A stretch of 64,000 nucleotides of DNA, taken from contig NZ_CP033068.1 in assembly GCF_003668995.1 (NCBI RefSeq), forward strand, positions 1,674,001 through 1,738,000, read 5' to 3'. Below the pieces are notes generated by a model, which made no database searches, was not told the origin of the DNA, and was given only the letters and a program-made list of their open reading frames with translations. Shown here piece after piece: positions 1-11,300 of the stretch; the stretch's first letter is position 1, and each line of letters begins with the position of its first letter. The position numbers were made by a program, and so were the translations under genes. The DNA comes from Flavobacterium sp. 140616W15 (GTDB lineage Bacteria; Bacteroidota; Bacteroidia; Flavobacteriales; Flavobacteriaceae).

Positions 1-1210
1 GCAATGAATTAGTGGTAAACTGAATAGACTTGAAAGTATCTTTAATTTCAATATCTTGTATAGAAGAGCTTATCTTCTTGCTATACATAGAAATTATACT
101 TAAAGGAGATCTAATTTCATGACTTATCATACCCATAATCCTGTTCTTAAAACTTAAACTCTGACGTATCTGATCCTGAGCTATAGTCAATCTTTTCTCA
201 TACTCAAAAGCTATTCTAGTAAAGCTAAAAAGTATAATAGAAACAATAAACATTAGTATTATTAAAATTAATAATGTGTAATTTCTAACTGTTATATTTG
301 ACTTGTATTGATTCTCTAATTTCTTTTGAGAATCTGCCTGAAGTTCATTAATAGGTTTACTGTAATTAGGTAATACCGTTGCGCTAAGATTTAATAATTT
401 ACTATTGAGTTCTGTAAGCTTTAAATCCTGGTTTCTGAGCTTTGTGAATGTCTTTTTTAAATTATTAAACTGACTTTCATAGTATTTATTAGTTGTCAAA
501 AAGACGTTCTTAATTTGATCTTCAATACTTCCAGAAACAAGTTTGTCATTATACTTCATTGTTACAATGATCTTTAACTGTTCTTTTTGTACTTCTGTTT
601 TCCCAGCCAGCGCATCTCCTAATCTAGAAAAAAGACCTTTTTTAGAAACACTGTCGATTTTCATATAAGAATCTGTCTTTATGCTATCTAGAATTTTATT
701 ATACTCAAATTTTTTAAAATCTAATATATTTAAAGCTTCTTGATTTTTTGGTTCGGTTTGCAGATTAATAATAGAGTCAATTGTTGATTTTAGAGCAAGA
801 ATACCCAACTCTGATTTACTTTTCTCAATTAATACTTTTTTAAACTCTATATTTTTTTCAGTAGCATCATTCAGTTTATTAACCAATTCGCCTGTCTCCA
901 TTAATGAAGCCGAATATTTTTCTAACGAAGCTTCATCTTTATTACTTATATAATGATTGTAATATTTTTGAGAATTGATAAATGAATCGCTTATCTCATT
1001 GGTCAGTTGCTTTAGGTTTCCTAAATTACTTATTGAGTCAAAATATTTTGACATTTTATCCTCATTTGTAGTTTCATTATGCCAGATTATAACCGCCATA
1101 ATTTGTAATAGAATAACAAATGCCAGCAAAGTATAATGAATTACTTTTCTATGTTCAAATTTTAGTTTTGCAAAACTAAATCTATCGCTTATCAAATTTT
1201 TTTCAATCAA
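1..1210 (-). CDS. Sensor histidine kinase, 3' end beyond window
   Basis: Membrane sensor kinase of a two-component system, about 403 residues visible; the 3' part with the ATPase domain lies outside the window. Reading the minus strand gives a cytoplasmic start, a membrane segment near residues 22-42, a long charged extracytoplasmic helical region (four-helix or CHASE-like, about 45-300), a second membrane segment near 307-327, and an H-box with sequence SHEIRSPLS, the phospho-acceptor being about His364. The frame opens after a TGA at 1241-1243 and has no ATG before the first membrane segment, so TTG at 1210 is the likely start; this is uncertain. No partner regulator is visible. The family is firm, the signal sensed is unknown. 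Confidence 0.8.
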   Translation of the reverse strand, partial: MIEKNLISDRFSFAKLKFEHRKVIHYTLLAFVILLQIMAVIIWHNETTNEDKMSKYFDSISNLGNLKQLTNEISDSFINSQKYYNHYISNKDEASLEKYSASLMETGELVNKLNDATEKNIEFKKVLIEKSKSELGILALKSTIDSIINLQTEPKNQEALNILDFKKFEYNKILDSIKTDSYMKIDSVSKKGLFSRLGDALAGKTEVQKEQLKIIVTMKYNDKLVSGSIEDQIKNVFLTTNKYYESQFNNLKKTFTKLRNQDLKLTELNSKLLNLSATVLPNYSKPINELQADSQKKLENQYKSNITVRNYTLLILIILMFIVSIILFSFTRIAFEYEKRLTIAQDQIRQSLSFKNRIMGMISHEIRSPLSIISMYSKKISSSIQDIEIKDTFKSIQFTTNSL

Positions 1211-1938
1211 AATATATATTTTTTTAAGATAAAAAATGAGTCAAAAATTACTAACTCATAATAAATGCTTTTAATATAGGTATTTGATGTAGCATCATGT
1301 ACTACAATTTAAAATAGATACTGCTTTTTTTTAAAATATTAAATTATGACTTACAATAAAAAAAACAAGCTTAATTGATAACCTTATTTTTATGTAAAAA
1401 TTAATACTAAACTAAAACTATAACAACTATTTAATAGAGATTTGGGGGGAGTTCTCTTAATTAAATTTAAAAATAAAAATGCTAATACAATTTACATATT
1501 TTAATTATATAGAAATAAAATTTCTTTTTTATGAAAAGGATATTATGCAAAAATAAACCGCTAAATTTTATCATTATGTAGAACATTAGAGAATCTAACT
1601 CTAGAACTTATTCTACAAATTGAGATCCTTTAATTCTATAAAAAATAAGAATAGGATTGCAATTTAAGCCAAAAAAAATGATTCCTACAAATTTTACAAA
1701 AACTTTTATCTAAAAGCTTGTTGCTATCTTAAATGCTTTATTTAATTGTTTATTTTTAAGACAAAAGATAAACATATTTAAATTAAAAATCAGCAATTAT
1801 TATTTATATAATTTTATTCCGTAATTGTTTGATGAAACTAATTTACAAGAAAAAACCCAAATAAAACTTAATATATGTATCCGATTTTGGTATATATACT
1901 AGTTTAAGGTATTTTTGCCAAAACGAAAATAATTGGTT
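1211..1938. other. Intergenic region, divergent promoters
   Basis: About 730 bp of very AT-rich DNA between the divergently oriented kinase and acetyltransferase genes. I see no open frame with coding character on either strand. The only recognisable element is the promoter-like pair at 1886-1917 in front of the acetyltransferase gene. Confidence 0.5.
1886..1917 (+). promoter_or_regulatory. Bacteroidetes-type promoter
   Basis: TTTG at 1886-1889 and TATTTTTG at 1910-1917 with a 20-bp spacer match the Bacteroidetes -33 TTTG and -7 TAnnTTTG consensus. The acetyltransferase ATG lies 22 bp downstream. Confidence 0.55.
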
Positions 1939-2496
1939 ATGATAATAAGAAAAGCAACTATAAACGATTCAAATGATATTGTAACATATTTGTTGTTGGC
2001 AATGGAAGATATAGTATATAAATTTATTGGTAAAGAAGACTATAACAAAGCTAAAGATTTTTTATTGCATTTTGTAGAAAAAGAAAATAATCAATATTCT
2101 TATAAAAATTGCTTTGTAGTAGAAGATGACAATGAAATTGTTGCTGCTGTAAATATATATGATGGAGCTAAATTGCATCTCTTGAGAGAACCTATTGCAC
2201 AATATGTTAGAACACATTATAATAAGAATTTCAATCCTGAAGACGAAACTCAAAAAGGTGAAATTTATATTGATACATTAGGCGTTAACCCTAAATGTCA
2301 AGGAAAAGGTATTGGCTCTAAACTATTACAGTTTTTGATAGACGAATACGTAACAAAAAAGCATAAAACTCTTGGTTTACTTGTGGATGAAGGAAATCCA
2401 AATGCTAAAAAACTATATTTAAAATTAGGATTTAAGCCTGTAGGGGTTAAAACATTAGTTGGAAAAAGACTGGAACACCTTCAGATAAAAGGGTAG
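1939..2496 (+). CDS. GNAT family N-acetyltransferase
   Basis: Protein of 185 aa that should transfer an acetyl group from acetyl-CoA to an amine; the substrate cannot be read from sequence. The acetyl-CoA binding motif A is visible near residues 120-130 as QGKGIGSKLL, preceded by an IDTLGVNP beta-strand and followed by the NPNAKKLYLKLGF motif B region near 155, which together define the GNAT fold. The length is usual for the family. I chose ATG 1939 over the in-frame TTG two codons upstream because it sits at normal distance from the promoter at 1886-1917. It is a single-gene unit with no obvious partner. Confidence 0.85.
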   Translation: MIIRKATINDSNDIVTYLLLAMEDIVYKFIGKEDYNKAKDFLLHFVEKENNQYSYKNCFVVEDDNEIVAAVNIYDGAKLHLLREPIAQYVRTHYNKNFNPEDETQKGEIYIDTLGVNPKCQGKGIGSKLLQFLIDEYVTKKHKTLGLLVDEGNPNAKKLYLKLGFKPVGVKTLVGKRLEHLQIKG

Positions 2497-3085
2497 ATTT
2501 TTTTATTCTTTTAATTTTATTTGTCATTGCTCAAATCAAACTATTAGCTTAGATATATCGCTTTACATCTTGTGCAAAACAATAACTCCTTTGTCATATT
2601 ATTATTCACTTTTTTGACCTTCATTATTTTTTTATATTATTACTCAAATAATATAATTTCATTATTTATTTCACGAAATTCTGAGCCTTTTTTTTATAGC
2701 GTACTCACTGACAAGTGAGTAAGTTAAATATTTTACAATATTTAACTTACAAAAAATATATTGAACATAAAAAAACAGTATATTAGCAATGTTAAAAGTA
2801 AAACATTCTTTACAAATTACTCAAAACCTAAATGAAAGTTAAATATTTTTCTTATAAAATTAATAAGCTCGAAAATAATCTTAACTTTCTTAAGTATAAC
2901 GTTTATTGAATCAAAAAAATAATTTGAAAATTATTCTCTTTGTTATGAGTTTATAAATTTTGCAAAATATTATTGACAAAAACATTGAGGATAATCTCGT
3001 ATAGCTTGAATCATTTGCGTTAGAATAATCATCAAGATATCTTGTTTGCTTTTATAACAACTTTTTAATTATTATTTTTTTGATT
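2497..3085. other. Intergenic region with overlapping hairpins
   Basis: About 590 bp without a convincing gene. It holds two strong inverted repeats that share three bases (2702-2721 and 2719-2750, described separately). The rest is AT-rich DNA with no feature I can name. Confidence 0.5.
2702..2750. repeat. Two overlapping inverted repeats
   Basis: TACTCACT / AGTGAGTA (2702-2709 and 2714-2721) encloses the loop GACA. A second perfect 14-bp inverted repeat, 2719-2732 with 2737-2750, encloses TTAC. The two stems share 2719-2721, so they cannot both form completely. Neither is followed by a clear T-run, so a simple terminator is unlikely. Confidence 0.6.
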
Positions 3086-3817
3086 ATGAAAAAAACTCTA
3101 TTATTTCTTACTGCATTAATGGTTCTCATATCCATTAATTCTTGCTCTGACTCAGACAGCGACAATTTAGACAATATTAATACAACACAAGCCGATAAGA
3201 AGAAACTTATTCTTAAAAAATTTGAAGAATTAGGTTTAGATCCAGCGAATGTTATTTTTTCATACACAATCGATAGTAGTAATGCTATTACAGTTGAATC
3301 TCTAAAAGACTTAGAGAATGTAATGTCTCATGAAATATATTTAGAAAAAAATAAAGAAATTATAAATAATATTAATTCAAAAGAATTCTCTGAAATTTCA
3401 AATTCTGATTACTCTAATAATAGGTATTATGACGGGACTAATTATGGATATACTTCTTTTCAAACAGAAGTTCCTGTACCTCAATTATTCAGTCTTTTTA
3501 AGCGTAATATGTCTTTGTTTATATCGTTCCAATATGAAAGGTTTGAGTTGCAAAATACTTATGGTGAAAGTGGAATTCGAAATGTTTCTTCGACATTAAT
3601 AGGTTTAACATTTGGCTACTCATATGATCATATTGACTTTTATCATCGCGGTAGTGGAGCTATGACAGTTCAACTCACAATAAACGGTGTCCTTAATCGT
3701 AATATATTTTTTGAGGGCATAGGTACAATTTATAGGAGTAATGTAAAAACAATAGGATATTTTGTTCCAAGAAAAAATAACACTTATGAAGGACAGTTCC
3801 GTGTCGTTTCAATATAA
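3086..3817 (+). CDS. Secreted lipoprotein of unknown function
   Basis: Protein of 243 aa with a lipoprotein signal: a Lys-rich start, a hydrophobic stretch and a lipobox with acceptor Cys20. The cysteine is followed by SDSDSDN; a run of acidic residues just after the lipid-modified Cys is known in Flavobacteria to mark lipoproteins exported to the cell surface. The mature part has a charged helix at about 35-100 followed by a beta-rich, aromatic C-terminal domain with no family that I recognise. ATG 3086 is preferred over the TTG at 3080 because the Lys-Lys signal peptide begins there. It is transcribed alone and ends in a strong terminator at 3871-3900. Confidence 0.7.
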   Translation: MKKTLLFLTALMVLISINSCSDSDSDNLDNINTTQADKKKLILKKFEELGLDPANVIFSYTIDSSNAITVESLKDLENVMSHEIYLEKNKEIINNINSKEFSEISNSDYSNNRYYDGTNYGYTSFQTEVPVPQLFSLFKRNMSLFISFQYERFELQNTYGESGIRNVSSTLIGLTFGYSYDHIDFYHRGSGAMTVQLTINGVLNRNIFFEGIGTIYRSNVKTIGYFVPRKNNTYEGQFRVVSI

Positions 3818-3870
3818 GAAAATTAAATATTATTGAACAGTCGATATTATAAGTTAATCTGAATAATTTG

Positions 3871-3900
3871 AAAAGTCTAATTGTTACTAATTAGACTTTT
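3871..3900 (+). terminator. Rho-independent terminator
   Basis: A perfect 12-bp stem (AAAAGTCTAATT with AATTAGACTTTT) and a 6-nt loop, ending in four T, 54 bp after the lipoprotein stop. The structure is close to symmetric and could act on both strands. Confidence 0.7.
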
Positions 3901-3969
3901 CTTGTACATAGCTCCCTCCTTTTATCTTCATTATGAACAAATTAACATTTATTCTTCGAAATAAAACAC

Positions 3970-3977
3970 TAGATTTG
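3970..3977 (+). promoter_or_regulatory. Promoter -7 element (TAGATTTG)
   Basis: Exact TAnnTTTG match 69 bp before the LytS-type kinase gene. No TTTG is seen at the -33 distance, so support is partial. Confidence 0.35.
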
Positions 3978-4045
3978 CAGCCTTATAAAAAATAATACCA
4001 CATTACATTAAGGGTCTTTATATCCCTTATTTTTAAGGAACAGCA

Positions 4046-5608
4046 TTGAAATTCACTTTAAAACATAGCCTTTCTAGGCGTAACTTCTTTATTCTAGGAA
4101 TTGTTTTCGTAGTCCTAACTTTGTTTTCTATTTACATATTAAGCAGTTTAATAACGCAAATATCCGAAAAATCAAATTCGACCAATTCACTACGTAGTTT
4201 TATTAAAAAACAAGAAGTTCTAGCACTGGAATTTTCACGTTTTCTAGAAGTTCAAAAAGAAATAACCCAAATTATTGAAATTAGTACTTCTAACAATTTA
4301 TCGGATAATTTAAAAGTATTAAGTGCCATACACGCCAATCAAAATCTTGTAAAGAACAATTGGTTTCAGATAAATGATGGCAAAATAGAATTTAGCAACT
4401 CTAAAAAAAACACCAATTTAACAGCTGAGATAAATGATTTTATCGCTAAAAATGGTGACAAAGACAAATTCAATACTATTACTAAAGATGGTGATAACTT
4501 TTTTTGGCGCATTTATATTAAGTCTAAAGCTATAAATGGCGAAATAGTACGTTATGGTTATGATATTGATTTAAAAGAATTACGTTTCTATTTTTCAACT
4601 GTAGATCAATTGGCCGAAAATTATGCTTTTGTATTTGATAAAGACGGAACTATACTCTATCATCCCGAAATTAAATTTATTAAACAAAATGTTTTTAAAA
4701 TAACTGATGTCGTTGCATCAGATACAATCTTTGCTCCCAAAAAGGGTTTCACCAAAAGAACCGCTCTTTCAGAATACTTAAAATTAGATATTGTTAGGTA
4801 TACACAACGCCTAAAGGTAGATGATACTGATTGGTATGTTTGTGTAAACTTTCCTGAAAATATTGCTAATGAAGATGTAAACGCTATAAAAAAGTATGCG
4901 TCACTAATTTATTTTATAACTACAGCCATCTTACTTGTATTCTTTTATTTGTTTGCGATTTTTACGCGTAAAAGCTTTCAAGAAAAAGAAGATTTGGCTA
5001 AAGAAAAAAATAAATTAAGTTTAGAAAATGAAAAAATAAAGAAAGAAAAAGCATTAATTCAATTGCAACAATTAAAGGAACAAATAAATCCACATTTTTT
5101 ATTTAATTCTTTGAATTCTCTTTATATGTTAATTGAAAGTAATACCAAAGTAGCACGTAAATTCACACTGAATTTATCTAAAATTTATCGGTATTTAATC
5201 AATCCACCAGAACAAAATATTGTTAGTCTTAAGGAGGAACTTCTTTTTATTGAGAAATATATTTTTTTACAACAAACTAGATTTAAGGAAGAGTTTGAAT
5301 TTACAATTACAATTGAAGACAATAACGCTTTGTTAAAAAAAGTTCCTTATTTATCTTTCCAGATTGCCATAGAAAATGCAATTAAGCATAATATTGCCTC
5401 TGATGAAAACCCTTTAAAAATAACAATTATTATTAAAGAAAACATGGTAATCATTACCAATACTCTAAACGAAAAACAAAACTTCGAGAAGGAATCTAAA
5501 TTTGGTCACAAATACTTAAAGAGTATTTATAATTTTTATTCTAAAAACGATTTTGAGACATTTAAAACGGATGATTTTTTTGTCTGTATTTTACCCTTAA
5601 TTGATTAA
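4046..5608 (+). CDS. LytS-type sensor histidine kinase
   Basis: Membrane sensor kinase of 520 aa in the LytS/AgrC-like (His_kinase) class, expected to phosphorylate a LytTR regulator. Membrane segments lie near residues 15-35 and 288-308, enclosing a 250-residue extracytoplasmic sensor domain with a PAS/Cache-like segment (FVFDKDGTILYHP near 200). A coiled coil follows at 312-345, then the phospho-acceptor motif NPHFLFNSLNSLY with His350 and the ATPase N-box IENAIKHN near 448. The start is TTG, supported by AAGGAA seven bases upstream. A LytTR regulator is encoded at 13060-13818, beyond the protease and SusC/D genes, and is the natural partner. The pairing is inferred from context only. Confidence 0.85.
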   Translation: MKFTLKHSLSRRNFFILGIVFVVLTLFSIYILSSLITQISEKSNSTNSLRSFIKKQEVLALEFSRFLEVQKEITQIIEISTSNNLSDNLKVLSAIHANQNLVKNNWFQINDGKIEFSNSKKNTNLTAEINDFIAKNGDKDKFNTITKDGDNFFWRIYIKSKAINGEIVRYGYDIDLKELRFYFSTVDQLAENYAFVFDKDGTILYHPEIKFIKQNVFKITDVVASDTIFAPKKGFTKRTALSEYLKLDIVRYTQRLKVDDTDWYVCVNFPENIANEDVNAIKKYASLIYFITTAILLVFFYLFAIFTRKSFQEKEDLAKEKNKLSLENEKIKKEKALIQLQQLKEQINPHFLFNSLNSLYMLIESNTKVARKFTLNLSKIYRYLINPPEQNIVSLKEELLFIEKYIFLQQTRFKEEFEFTITIEDNNALLKKVPYLSFQIAIENAIKHNIASDENPLKITIIIKENMVIITNTLNEKQNFEKESKFGHKYLKSIYNFYSKNDFETFKTDDFFVCILPLID

Positions 5609-5713
5609 AAAAAGCATTCACTCCCAAAAAAAAGCCACTCACTCCGTTTTAGTTTTTTTTAACGTAACAGATGGAATATTTTAGGCGAAAAATTAACCTA
5701 AACTTAACTTCAA

Positions 5714-8309
5714 ATGAGGGAAAAGGCATTATTGAAAAATTTAAAAAACACATTAATTCTACTATTATTAATTAATAGTAGCGTTATTATTGCGCAGAAA
5801 AAAGACAAGAAAAGTAGAAAAGAAAAAACAGAACAAGTTAAAGATTCTACAAGTAACAAAAAAGGAAAAAATATAATGACCTTATAAAAGATGGTACTGT
5901 AAAAAAAGGGCTGTTTAATATAATACAAGTTAAAACTGATCTTTATCTTGAAATAAATGATTCTCTTTTCAAAGAGAATTTCTTGTGGTAAATAAAATTT
6001 CTAATGTCCCAATGCAAGTTAATGAGGCTGGACTAAACAAAGGAATGAATTATGAAAACAAGATCATTACTTTTCATAAAGACCTTGTAGCCAAAAAAGT
6101 ATGGGTTAAATCATCTGTTCCTAGTGTTTCTTCTCCAAAAGGAGATGCAATAACTGCTTCTGTGATTAATAATTTTTCGGAATCTATTATAGAAGTTTTT
6201 GATATTGAAGCAAAAAACAATGATTCAACTTCAGTAATTATTAAAGCAAACAAAGTTTTTGATGGTAAACAAAAAAGCTTTAACGATGTTTTAAGCAACA
6301 TTGGTTTTGGTGGTTCTGTTAAATCGGATCTATCTTATATTGAATTTGCTAAATCATTTCCTAAAAACATTGTGGTTAAATCACAACTTACTACATCAGT
6401 AAGTGAAGGTGGTGGTCCTGCCCTATCTGTTACGCTTGGAGTAACTAGTAACATTATTTTATTAGATAAAGTTCCTATGCAACCTCGTTTTTCAGATAAA
6501 CGTATTGGTTATTTTACAGAAAAACACTGGTACTTTAGTGATGATCAACATGCAATGCGTGAAAAGGAACTAATTACGCGTTGGAGATTAGAGCCAAAAA
6601 AAGAAGATATTGAAAAATACCGTAGAGGAGAATTGGTAGAGCCTAAAAAACCTATCGTTTATTATATTGATCCATCTACACCAAAACAATGGCGTTCATA
6701 CATTATAGAAGGTGTTCGTGATTGGCAAGTAGCTTTTGAAAAAGCTGGATTTAAAAATGCAGTTATAGCAAAAGAGCCTACAGAAGAAGATACAGATTTT
6801 GATATTGATGATGTACGTTACTCAGTTATTACATATGTAGCTTCTCCAAAATCAAATGCTATGGGACCTGCAGTTGTAGATCCTAGAAGTGGTGAAATTA
6901 TTGAATCTGACATTATATGGTGGCATAACGTAATGACTTCATTACACAGCTGGATGCGTATTCAAACTGGAGTAATTGATCCTAAAGCTAGAGGGAATAA
7001 ATTTAGCGACGAACATATGGGTGAAGCTATCAGATTTGTTTCTTCTCATGAAGTAGGACATACTTTTGGTTTAAAACACAATATGGGTTCTTCATTTGCT
7101 TATGATGTTGAATCATTGCGTTCTAAAGATTTTACGGCAAAAATGGGAGGAACTGCTCCATCAATTATGGATTATGCTCGTTACAATTACATTGCACAAC
7201 CAGAAGATCATGTAGAAGCTATTACTCCAAAAATTGGTGAATACGACAAATATGCTATCGAATGGGGATACAGATGGTATGGTGACGAAAAAGAAGAGCA
7301 CAAGGCTATAAATGGTTTAATTGAAAAACATCAAAACGATCCAATTTATTTTTATGGAGAACAACAAGGTGAAATAATTGATCCACGTTCTCAATCTGAA
7401 GATTTAGGAAATGATGCAATGAAAGCAAGTGAATATGGCCTTAAAAACTTAAAAAGAGTTGTTAATAGTATTCTAGATTGGACATACGATAAAGATGAAT
7501 CATATTATGAAACTGGTAAACTTTATATTGGTACTATAGGACAATGGCAACTTTATAACAGACATGTATTAGGTAATCTAGGAGGTGTTTATCTTAACAC
7601 AACTGTTCATGGTGATAATAAAGCAAGTTATGTTGCTGTTCCTGCTGCAATCCAAAAAAGAGCTGTCGCTTATTTATTAAAAAACAGTATAACTATTCCT
7701 GAATGGTTGTTTTTTAATCCAATATTAGATAAAACAAATCCATTAAAGGATTCTCCACTTGGACCATATGAGTATACTCCTTATACCCTAGCAAGAGAAT
7801 TACAATACGGTATTATCTATAGTATGCTTAGTGATGATCGTTTATTGAGAATTACAGAAGATGAATTATTTCAACGTAATGGAGCTAAAGAAAATGTGTT
7901 TACAGTAACGCAATTATTTAAAACCATGCGTCAAAGTATTTTTGCTCCAACAATTCAGAATAAGTCATTAACGATTATGGAGCGTATGACACAAAAAAAT
8001 TATGTTGATGTACTTATCGTTTCTACAAATAAACTTTTTGAAAAAACAGACGGTAAAAAACTAATCGAAATAAAAGAGAATCTAAACATCCCCCATTTAT
8101 GTAATCAATTAGATGAATCAAGAATGGCGCGTAACATCAATCAAACCTCTCTTAAGAGAGTTTCAGAAGTTACATCTGATAAAAAAGGAGAATTAAAACA
8201 AGTATTACAATTATTGAGAACTAAGAAAAATATTGGAAATCAAGAAACACAAAACCATTATTTTGATTTGATTCAACGAATAGAGAGAGCTTTAAATACC
8301 ACTTTATAA
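5714..8309 (+). pseudogene. Met-zincin metalloprotease, frame broken twice
   Basis: Zinc metalloprotease of the DUF5118/DUF5117/Met-zincin type, a family of exported proteases often found beside SusC/D genes. The gene starts at ATG 5714 with a signal peptide ending near IIAQ. The zinc site HEVGHTFGLKH is at 7047-7079, and the Met-turn SIMDYAR lies about 50 residues later. Two breaks separate the signal peptide from the protease: the frame leaves at the A-run 5866-5871 (stop TAA 5887-5889 in the first frame) and shifts again at about 5981-5988. Adding one base at each place restores an 865-residue protein reading through typical family sequence (KKYNDLIKDG, FKENFLVVNKIS). As given, only the part from GTG 5985, lacking the signal peptide, is open. 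It could be a real inactivation or two sequencing deletions. Confidence 0.8.
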
Positions 8310-8334
8310 AACTTTTATCCCAATTAAACCAGAA

Positions 8335-11300
8335 ATGAAAAAATTAATTTACATCTTAAGCATATTCCTGACAGTAGTCGGGTATGCTCAAGAAACTAGA
8401 ACGATTAAAGGAAAGGTAATAGATTACCAAGACAAATTACCTATTCCAGGTGCAACAGTTTATGTTGAGAACAGCTCAGTATCTAACAGTACAAACCAAA
8501 AAGGTGTTATAGAAAGCGCTAGTATTGGAACTGTTACTGATTTTGATGGTAATTTTGAATTAAAAATAGACAAAAATACCACTGGTGTACGTGTGACTTA
8601 CATGGGATACCAATCTTATACTATTAATATTACCTCTCAAAACAGCTATACTATTTCTTTAAAAGCTGATTTAAGTGAACTTAAAGAAGTTGTAGTAACG
8701 GGATACCAAAAAATTGAAAAAAGAAAATTGACTTCGGCTGTAGCCAAAGTTAATATGGCTGATATTCAACAAGCCGGTGTTGCGAGTTTAGATCAATTAT
8801 TAATCGGTCAAGTTGCTGGTGTTGCTGTTACTCAAACAACAGGAGCTCCTGGTGCAATTGCAAAAATCAGAGTTCGTGGTACTGCATCGCTTTCAGGTTC
8901 ACAAGATCCTTTATGGGTATTAGATGGTTTACCATTAGAAAGTAACGATGTTCCTAAGAATTTTGACAAAGACAATATCGATGAATTAAATAACTTTTCT
9001 ATTGCAGGATTAAACCCTGACGATATCAAGGATATTACTATTTTAAAAGATGCTGCTGCTACTGCAATTTATGGTGCCAGAGCTGCAAATGGGGTAATTG
9101 TTGTTACTACCAAAAAAGGTAAAAAAGGTACTATGAAAGTAAATTTCATCGCTAATACTTTTGTTACTCAAAAACCAGATTTTTCAAAATTGAATCTTTT
9201 AAATGCTTCTCAAAAAGTAGATCTAGAATTAGGATTAGCTAGTAGATCTGACTTAACCTACAGAGATGGTGGCGGAGAAATTTCTCGTATCCTAAATAAG
9301 TCTAATGAATTAGGGGCTTATAGAGCGGGAGGTTTTTCGGCATTGTCATCAGACACACAGAATGCTATTAATAATTTAAGAAACAACAATACTAATTGGG
9401 GTGATTTATTATACCAAACGGCTATAAATAAGCAATATGGCTTGAGCTTTTCTGGTGGTGGCGAAAAATCTGATTACTACTTCTCTTTAGGAGCATATAA
9501 TGAAGAAGGTGCTACAATAGGAACTGGTTACGACAGATATAACGTTACTTTAAAAAATAATTTTGAAGTAACAGATAAATTAAATATTGGTATTGGATTA
9601 TTTGGATCTGAAAGTAAAACAAAATCATACATAACGGACACAGATGGTTTTACAAATCCATCAAATTATTCAAGAACAGTAAACCCATATTTAACTCCTT
9701 TTAATCCTGATGGAAGTTATAACTATGATAAAGATATTAGCGGTTATTCTGATACTTACATCCCTTTTAATTTTATTGAAGAAAGAGAAAACTCTTCTTA
9801 CGAATTAAAAAACAGAGCTATTAAAGCTATTCTTGATATCGATTACAGAATTACAAAAGGCTTAAAAGCAAGTACCCAAATTGGTTTACAATTTGATAAT
9901 ACTTCAAGTGAAAAATATGCGGGTAAAGACACTTATTTTACAAGAAAAGAAAGAGAAAAAACACGTAGATTTAATAATGGTAAGCCAAGTTATTTTCTTC
10001 CAGAAGGTGGAATAATTCAAAATAACAATACCGATTTTTTCCAATACAACTGGAAAACGATGTTAAACTATTCAACTGTTATCAATGAGAAACACGAGTT
10101 GGAATTGATGGCAGGAAGTGAATTAAGAAGAAATTACAATACTAGTATTGCAACCAAAGCATTTGGTTACGATCCAAAAACATTAACTTCTATCCAAATC
10201 ATTTTCCCAAGCGCCGATCTTGCAAATGATGCAGCTTATAGAGCCTACAAAAAGTCTGAGAATGAAAATGCTTTTGCATCTTTTTTTGCAACAGCATCTT
10301 ACACCTATGATAGAAAATATACTTTCTTCGGAAGTGTACGTTATGATGGTTCTGATTTATTTGGTGTAGATCCAAAATACAAATACTTACCACTTTGGGC
10401 CGCTTCTGCTTCTTGGTTAGTGTCTGAAGAAGATTTCTTAAAAGGCAATGAAACACTATCTAACTTAAGATTACGTGCTTCTTATGGATTGCAAGGAAAT
10501 ATAGACAAAGGAACATCTCCGTTTGTGGTAGGTGATTATGGTATTGTAAGTCTTTTGCCAGGACAATCTGAACCTACTATTACTATATTATCTCCTCCAA
10601 ATGATAAACTAAGATGGGAAAAAACAGAAAATACCAACTTTGGTATGGACTTAGGTTTATTCAATAACCGTATTAGTATCGTTACTGATATGTATGGAAG
10701 AAAAAGTAGTGATTTAATTGGTGTTCAGTCACTTGCTGTTGAAAATGGATTTGAGTTCACTACCTTAAACTGGGCGCAAGTATCTAATAAAGGATTTGAG
10801 ATTGCATTAGCAACAAAAAATATTGATCGTCCAAATTTTAAATGGACAACTAATATTAATTTCTCACACAATAAGAGCCATGTTGATCGTGTGCAAATTA
10901 GAGAAAATGAACTTACTCCATCACTACAAGGATACCCAGTAAGAGCGGTATTTGCTTTAAAAACAAATGGAGTTGATGAAAATGGATACCCTTTGTTTGT
11001 AAATAAAAAAGGAGAAACAGTTAATACCCAAACCTTCTTTCAGTTATACGATGCTTTAGCTGATGTTATACCTGGAGAGTTTGCACAATCTAAACTCGAT
11101 ATTAAAGAGATAAGAGATTTATTTACTTATGCTGGAGATTTAGATCCTAAGTTTACTGGTGGTTTTACCAATACTTTCAAAATTCATGATTTTGATATTA
11201 CAGTTGCTACCACTTTTAATATTAAGCAAACAGTTGTGGAGACGCCTCCGTACAATGGTGCAATGGTAGATCGTGGAAAAAACTTTACTACTGATATTCT

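Noticed and set aside
1211..1938. A small RNA or hidden gene in the long gap
   Set aside because: Neither a terminator-like hairpin nor a consistent coding frame is present apart from the promoter of the next gene.
5714..5889. A short separate gene for a 58-residue exported peptide before the protease
   Set aside because: It has a signal peptide and then reads, after one added base, into the typical N-terminus of the protease family.
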